Origin: Periconia sp. R9002
Lineage: Eukaryota > Ascomycota > Dothideomycetes > Pleosporales > Periconiaceae
Direction of reading: 5' to 3'
Assembly: GCA_023627715.1 (NCBI GenBank)
Contig: JAMAHW010000013.1
Coordinates: 496,001 to 560,000 of the forward strand
Length of the DNA: 64,000 bases
Positions 57,408 through 64,000 of the stretch are shown piece after piece (position 1 is the stretch's first letter; the number at the start of each line of letters is the position of its first letter). A program made the position numbers and the translations under genes. The notes beneath the pieces were generated by a model. That model was not told the origin of the DNA, did not search any database, and saw only the letters and a program-made list of their open reading frames with translations.

Positions 57408-59074
57408 TTAAAAGAGTTTGTGCTCCAGAGTCATATCACTCTCGGGCTCCAGGCCAACGCAGGCACGGAAGATGTTGGTAATGGCAGCACGCTGTTTAGC
57501 GAGAGCATTGATGACGGGAGTTCCGGGAGGGGTGAGAGGCGCCTTGAGCATGTAGCTGAGGACACTGAGCACGCTGTGGAAACCGGCATACTTGGCGTCG
57601 GCGCTGTCGGCCCCGTGAGCCTTCCACTGGATGCGGGTCATCATCTCAGCAATGAGAACCAAATCGATGATCAGCGGAGAGGCCAAGAGCGAGTCTTCGC
57701 AGACGTTGAAGATGCTGATGGTTTGGTGACCACCCAGGAAGATCTCAGCGTAGTACTCGTCAAGTGCACGCTTGTTGTCACCAACAGCGGGCATGTACTT
57801 GATGACCACGGTATGATCCGGGTGCTCGTCTTTGGCGTAGAGGACACTGTTGGCCGCGACCATGTCATCAACCACGTTGGATTTGGAAATCTCCTTGGAG
57901 CGGAATTGCTTCTGAGAGCTAAGGTTCATGCCGTCATTGTTGCCTAGATGGTTGTAGCTGGCAATGGAAGTGAGCTTGATACCGGCATTCACCAGGAACT
58001 CTACAAGAGCGGACTTCATCTTTGTCTGGCCGGACTTGAAGTCATCGCCACCGATGAAAGCACCGTGTTGCTCAGCAAGCTTGATGGCACCGGGTACAAA
58101 GGTGTTCTGTGGTGAGCCGTTAATGAATGGAACCTTGTCCAAGATGCATGCAACAGCAAAAACCGTGGATGGCGAGATTTCCTCGTGTCCGGCTTCGATG
58201 GCCTTGAGGAGGTTTTCGGCAGTGTCGTGGACACCTTCAGTGATATCCGAGAAACGCTCCGTGTTTGCTGTCCATTGAACAATCACCTTGTCGAGGTTGT
58301 TGGCGGCTTTGAAGTCCCTGTCCACAATGTTAGTGCATGACACGACGGGTACATGGTTAGACAAACGCACTTGATATCCTTACGGATCTGCTCAACATGG
58401 GCCATGGAAGCCTTGGTGCCAGGGATCAAGTTGTCGGCACGTTCCTCCTGGTTGGCGGCAATGAAGTCTGGGTAGTAGATACTAGGCAGAGGAGTGATGG
58501 TGGCCATCTCTTTACGCACAAGAGCCTTCAAGGAGGGTTCAAGAACTTTGGCCCGGTCCATGGCATCTGCGAGGTTCATACTGCTGATGTCCCAGCCGCC
58601 AATGACGAGATCATTGGGATGGACCATGGGCATAAGGTCATGGAAGGGAATGTTGATGTCTTGGGAAGTCTCGCTGTCGACACCAAGCTTGGTAGTAGAA
58701 CCCATGATGACAGAGCCATAATAGTTAGCAGCCCGCTTGCCCTCCTTGGTGTCCCAGACGAGACCACGGCGGTTAGCAATGATACCGGCAGTAACCGTGG
58801 TACCGTTGTTACCGCCTAGGCCGACCAGCATAACACCTAGCTTGGGGATTTTGCGGTCGACTTTGAAGTCATAGAGAGTCTCCTTGGGCGCTGCTACATA
58901 CTTGCCGTTGGCATCCTTGGTCACAGCCGTGGTGCGGTACGTGTACTTGGTGGTGATGGCGTCGTCCGTATACTTGACATTGGGAGAGTCGACGACAAAG
59001 AGATCCTTGGGCGGGGTTACCGCTGCACCGCCCCCCGTCGCAGAGCCAACGTGTTCCTCGGCGTGAGGAGCCAT
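57408..59074 (-). CDS. INO1: Inositol-3-phosphate synthase
   Basis: Two exons, 58371-59074 and 57408-58317, with a 53-nt intron (GTGCGT...GGACAG, branch CACTAAC); 537 aa. The NAD-binding loop GLGGNNGTT is at 85-93. Conserved segments include [68 protein letters not shown] and [16 protein letters not shown]. It converts glucose-6-phosphate to inositol-3-phosphate, the entry to inositol phospholipids and sphingolipids. The start at 59074 ([10 protein letters not shown]) gives the usual length. The gene looks intact. Confidence 0.97.
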
Positions 59075-61890
59075 GCTGAGCCGCAATTGCTTGACTTGAT
59101 TACTTGATTGGTCAAAGACTACAGCAATTTAGTTGCGATAGTCTAAATCCGACGCTCCTCCGGAAGGAGAGGTGCGTTGGCCTGCGAAGGGGTGGTGAAC
59201 GCTGAGGGGGGTTAGTCAAGCGGCTACATGAAGATATCGTGATGAGGGGCAAGGTGTAGCATACGAGTTGAGGAGGTTGGAAAACATGCGGGGACAAGCC
59301 CGGTTTGAAGGAGGTGTATTCAGAGAAGGGTTGCGAGGAGAAGGTGTGTGGAAATTGGGAGTTTTCGGCGTGCAAAGAGATCAATTGAGGTTGTGGTTGA
59401 AGGAGGGGGAGGGGCACAAGTGAGGGAGGAGGACATTTATACGTTTGCAATGTACTAATTACATGAGTAGCAAACGACTAACGGTGTAGATAATTAGCAG
59501 AAGGAGCACCAATGGCAGCCAATAGAACAGAAGCGAAAACAACAATAGAGCCGGCCTAGCAAACGAAGGTCAACAACACATCCGCTCCTTCCCGAGTTAG
59601 GCTAATTAGATTGATTCGACACTTGTCAACGCATGCGGCGGGCTGGGATGGGATGGATTTGGGTACTGTGCATGTAATTTCCATGTACTGCTACCTAGCG
59701 GAGTGTGCACCGTGGCGTGCAGTGCATGATACATGTACGTACCCAACAAACAACTACATGACCACGACAGGGCTCTTTGCCTAGGGTTCAGGACGACCGA
59801 GGATACACATATGCATGTATAATAGTAATATCACAGCATTGGACGCCGTCGGCCAACCTTGGCTTGCAGGAGGGGTGAAAAATATTGATGGAGAATGGAA
59901 TGGACGAGCTCTCGTCTATCAAGGGCGACTATTCCCCCCCCATTGAACCGGCGGCTCTTGTAGATACATATGCACTTGTTGTTGAACGGCAACACAACTT
60001 CCCGTGAAGATTCGTTTCGAGTTCTCGCCGTAACATGCACGGTTGATTGCTTGAGGATTCCAGATGTTCAAACGGTTTCCTAAGGGTCCATGAGTCAAGC
60101 GCGTTCATGTAAAGTTATCCAGGTAGTCCCTAGGGAGGCACGTGCTAGGCCAAACCCCCACCACCTTATCCATACGTGTACAGTACCACCGTACACGCAG
60201 CAAAATGTTCCCTCTCTTTTCTGCGACACAACGGCAAACGGTGTTTGTTTGGAAGCAAAGTAAAACAAATCCACCGATCGCCCGTCATGGCTGACATGTC
60301 ATGCACCCATTTCGAGACAGTCCCGGCCTCACGCCTGTTGGACAAACATGTTCAATGTTGTGTGTTGAGACAATGTTGGACGTCGCCGCAGCAGGCACCG
60401 AACGAACGTACATATGTATAGTACACTGCGCCGTACCGAGTGAGTACAAAGAAAGGTACATGTGTCATTGTTGTCTACAAATCATCCCCCGGCAGGCTGA
60501 TCGGAGAATGCTCAGTCCGTAGTCCAACTTTGGTCGGTTTCATGTTGTGTTAGCTGACGGAAACATGGCATCGTGATCAACGTGGTTTTAGCGGTAACCT
60601 TGTTGCTTGCTTGCTTACCGTACTGGCCACGAATAGCTACAGAGCAGCGGCACGCGACTGGTATACGGCTGCGTGTACGGTACCTACCTAGCGTCACACG
60701 TCACGTTCAGTGTCTCGGTTTACACTTTTGCCAAGCAAAGGGGCGTTTGTGTGGATGAACGACGTCGATCGATCCCTGACTCCCTGGCCCTTTTTCTTTT
60801 TCCACCCACCCACGCATCCATGGCTGGTACCTTTTTGCTCCGCTGTCACTCGCCCACTGCCTGCCCTTTTACCTAACCGATGCGGCCGTGATGGAGCGCT
60901 TGGACTCGACAAGGAGTGATGGAAGGCCTTGGCGACATGCAAGGACCTTTCTGCTTAAGGACTACTACGCACGCCTCTTGTAGTTCGTGCCTCTTGTGCC
61001 GCAGCGGTACCTACACTCGGCCAGCTATCGTCATGTTGTAGTCAGCCCTTGCGACACAGCCCGACACAGCTCCGGTGCCTGTCTGTTTCATCCGTTTTTC
61101 TGGCTGGTTTCTACTCACTTCAGATGCGTGGGCGCCTGCAACAGACGAGACGGTTACACGACCGCACAGTCTGCGAGATGCCGCACGCCTAGCAACAACC
61201 TTCCCTTCTGCACGCGCCCCTGCCACCCTCGCAGCCAATCGCAAATCCCCGCGCTGGCGCCACCTTCAGGGACAGGTACAGGATATTTACGATATATCCA
61301 GCCGGCTAGCTGCGCTCCAATCGACCTGAACTTCGCCCTTGTCGCTGCTCTTTTTCCCTCCCCATTTTTCCTTTATGCATTGCCTAGTTGATCTTTTCTT
61401 GTCCCCCCAGTATTAATATCCTTGCCCGCCGTGCCTGGCTAGCGACCGCCTTTGTTTGACCCTACCGACACATCCGCACCCATCAACACCACCATTCTCT
61501 ATCCAACATTGCCTGTGTCGTGTGCGTGGGGCTGAAGTGTCCTCAAACCAAGAGTGGACCGAAGGAGTTCCCGCTGCCATTCTCAGATCAGGCCCGCTTT
61601 CAGCATCATTTCCGCACCACCCTGCCCCAAACCAGCAACTCCAAGCCGCCTGAGCACCAGTCGGCTCTGCATTCACCAGGGTAACCCCTCGGCGGACATT
61701 TTGCCTGTCCGAAGCCAACGTTGCTAGCCCATCTCGAATTCCATGCCACCGACTTCCAAACATTGCGAAACGACACGCCATACCACTTAAGTAACCCACG
61801 CTGCCTGCCTCTGTTCCAACTTTCGTTTCCCGCTCTTCAAGAATACGTACAAACTAGGATTCGCGCTGGCCCAGCGCTCTCGTGTCCGCC
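59075..61890. other. Long divergent intergenic region, INO1 / LIM gene
   Basis: 2.8 kb containing both promoters. Several short frames around 60.2-61.8 kb have no splice support. The right third is probably the LIM gene leader. Confidence 0.4.
59435..59441 (-). promoter_or_regulatory. TATA-like element of INO1
   Basis: TATAAAT on the minus strand, followed within 30 bases downstream by a CCCCTCCCCCTCC pyrimidine tract, 361 bp before the INO1 start codon. The arrangement fits a core promoter with a CT box; inferred from position. Confidence 0.35.
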
Positions 61891-64000
61891 ATGGAGAGCA
61901 TGAGTCTCCTCCCAAAGATAAAATGCTCCAGTTGTGGAGTAGATATCGACATTGCGCAACTGGCCGATCATGTCTGCGCAGTCACCGCTCCTAGTGAGTC
62001 CCTCGCCTGTGCCTTCATGCAGCACCGCAAGTCGACTAACCATACATCACAGCCGCGGACCAACCTCCCTCGCCAACATTGGATCGCGCCGCTACCTTTG
62101 GTGGTGCGCAGACGAATAGCAAGCAAGATGGCACAGGGCGGACTCGTCCCCCAGTGAAAATAGACCCGTATGCAGCTAGTATGTATTCATGTAACGAATT
62201 CGATAGAGTCAGACGCTCACACTCAACAGACAAACCGTTCCGTATGCCTGACTCACCACTCTCCACTTCACCACTGTCTCCTATAGGGCAAAAACCTTTT
62301 CAGCGTAGTGCTACGAGCCCTCTACCTCGACCGTATGCGCCGTCGTCGCCCGCTTTCTCGGGGGACATGGACACCCAATCGACCATGCAATTACCGTCCA
62401 CGACCTATTCTGGAAATCCCTATGCTTATGGCGAAAAGTATACGCAACCAAATCCGCTTTTTGCGCCGCTCAGTCCACGTACGGATGGAGGTGAAAATGT
62501 TTTGAAGAAGATGAACACAATCGCACCGGGCCCGTTCGATGGGAGAGATTATGAGCGCAGACCGAGCACATCAAGCGGTCCACGATCGCCGACTGCCTTT
62601 TCTCATCGGAGAACCGACACCCAAAACAGTTTAAAGGGCGCGTACAATCAAAGGTCGTCTTCAGCCTCTAGCATGTCTCAAGGCTCTACATTTTCGTATG
62701 GCAACGCTGGTCTACCTTCGCGAACTAAACCTGGAATGATGGCCACAGTACCTCCCCCTCCTCCGGTACCGCCAATTCAGATTGAAGAAAAAGCCGAAGG
62801 TATCGATGCTTTTCTCGAGCGCCTACAGAAAGAAACCATGGGCACTTCAAGGCCAAACCAAGCCAATCGATCGCAGAGCCCCATGCGTGGGGACGATCGA
62901 TCCAGAAGCCCTATGCGTCCTGAAACCCGATCGAGGAGCCCCATGAGACAAGATCCCATGGAGCCAATCAAGCCGGAGTCGAGACCAGAAGGCCCGAGAG
63001 CACTTTCACGACGGCCACCAGACATCCGAACTTCAGATTCCCCTCCGCGTTTAACGAGTGCGAAGTATGCAGGACCAAATCATAAAGCGACATTATCGAT
63101 ATCATCTAACAAGGAATTGCCGCCACTACCACCAATGAAAGATATTCCTGTAGATCCAGTGTATACTCCCTCAGATTCGGGGCGCTCAGAAGATTCCTAT
63201 GCCAGCTCAGGATTTAGAAGTGTGGCAAGTTCCAGGTCAAGCCCCCCTACATCACAAATAGGACACTCACGACAAGCGTCCAAGGTCAATCGGCTGGATC
63301 CTGAAGAAGAGCCCGTGCAACGCACTCTTAGCCCGGATACCTACGTGGATCCAAGGATGGGGCCGACATTGTTCCTAGATAACAGAAGAAGAAATGACAA
63401 TTACAACATGTCTCGAGGGCCGGAACCTTTATTAAAACCACCAACACTTCCGTATATGGCCACCTCCCCTCAGAGCCCCATAGATCCTGCCATCCAGAAA
63501 GGGTTGGCATATGAGAAGCGCAATGACGACTTACGATCTCCTCGTGATCCTGCTCTTAGCTATGGGCCTGATCCTCCGCGCATTCCCAAGCCGTTTGCCC
63601 AAGGGCACACGCAACGCCAGCCATCCGGAGCGAGCAAAGGCAGGTGCCGGGGGTGCGGTGAGCCAATTCTTGGAAAATCGGTCAAGGATTCTTCGGGGCG
63701 ACTCACGGGTCGCTATCACAAGGAGTGCTTTGTGTGTCGCACATGCAGAGACCCATTTCCCACGGCCGAATTTTATGTTTTCGAGAACTCGCCCTACTGC
63801 CACCAGCATTACCATACGCTTAATGGGTCGCTTTGCCGGACGTGCAACCGCGGCATTGAGGGCCAGTATCTTGAAACCGACCAACGCCTAAAGTTCCACC
63901 CGCGATGCTTCACGTGCTTCACGTGTCGCGTAGTTTTGCGGGATGATTACTACGAGTTGGGCAGACGCAATTTCTGTGAAAGGCATGCGTACGCAGCCAT
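61891..64000 (+). CDS. LIM-domain protein, paxillin-like (partial, runs off right edge)
   Basis: Exons 61891-61993, 62053-62178 and 62230 to beyond 64000; introns 59 and 51 nt. The N-terminus has a C-x2-C-x11-H-x-C zinc-finger-like motif (residues 12-29, KCSSCGVDI...DHVC). About 510 disordered residues follow, rich in Ser and Pro, with PPPPPVPP and three SPMR repeats (about 292-316). Two LIM domains begin near residues 547 (CRGCGEPILG) and 612 (CRTCNRGIEG), and more may lie outside the window. Fungal paxillin-like proteins (Pxl1 in yeasts) act at the cytokinetic ring and sites of polarised growth with Rho GTPases. The role here is inferred from that architecture. Confidence 0.9.

Noticed and set aside
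57327..57947. 206-codon plus-strand frame opposite INO1
   Set aside because: Antisense to conserved enzyme sequence, unlike any protein family I know.

Overview
The window is a gene-rich stretch of a filamentous ascomycete genome (Pezizomycotina). Short GT-AG introns of mostly 46-90 nt with CTRAY-like branch points, 2EXR/F-box-like and Zn(II)2Cys6 proteins, a CFEM membrane protein and a 353-residue group I G-alpha all point that way. Overall gene character suggests Dothideomycetes (Pleosporales-like), but this is an inference without any database search. All coding models below were built by reading both strands and joining exons by hand.

Layout, left to right. (1) 1-5.9 kb: the C-terminal side of a Zn2Cys6 transcription factor (runs off the left edge), a divergent 2EXR-type protein, a HOT13-like CHY zinc-finger protein, and a close divergent pair, U1-70K snRNP protein and mitochondrial ribosomal protein mL43. 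(2) 6-24.8 kb: triosephosphate isomerase, an uncharacterised low-complexity 692-aa protein, a 3.7-kb spacer with a duplicated palindromic motif, serine palmitoyltransferase LCB2, a homeodomain transcription factor with a long upstream region, and a tight divergent pair MDM10/MRT4. (3) 24.8-29.6 kb: the odd part. An unrecognised locus holds two tandem copies of an SR-rich/VGQ-rich module followed by a unique domain. Its reading frame is broken by stops and frameshifts. It is followed by a 64-bp tandem repeat and a perfect 34-bp-arm palindrome. (4) 29.6-37.6 kb: divergent fluoride exporter FEX and uracil phosphoribosyltransferase, a small three-exon gene that is easily missed, and the G-alpha subunit. 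(5) 41-64 kb: a CFEM-type membrane protein with a likely 5'UTR intron, transketolase, phosphatidylserine decarboxylase 2 (C2-C2-EF-zinc finger-PSD), the Mis12-complex subunit Dsn1/Mis13, an RPA1/MEIOB-like OB-fold protein, inositol-3-phosphate synthase and a LIM/paxillin-like protein cut by the right edge.

Most genes are unrelated core housekeeping genes in ordinary eukaryotic order. Lipid metabolism recurs (LCB2, PSD2, INO1, MDM10), but dispersed, and I do not read it as a cluster. Large spacers sit upstream of the regulators (homeodomain factor, G-alpha, LIM protein). I saw no transposase, reverse transcriptase, rRNA, convincing tRNA or CRISPR. The best candidates for something undescribed are the 25.6-29.4 kb locus with its repeats and palindrome, the 87-aa hidden gene at 33.5 kb, and the paired palindromic motifs at 12.4-12.6 kb.
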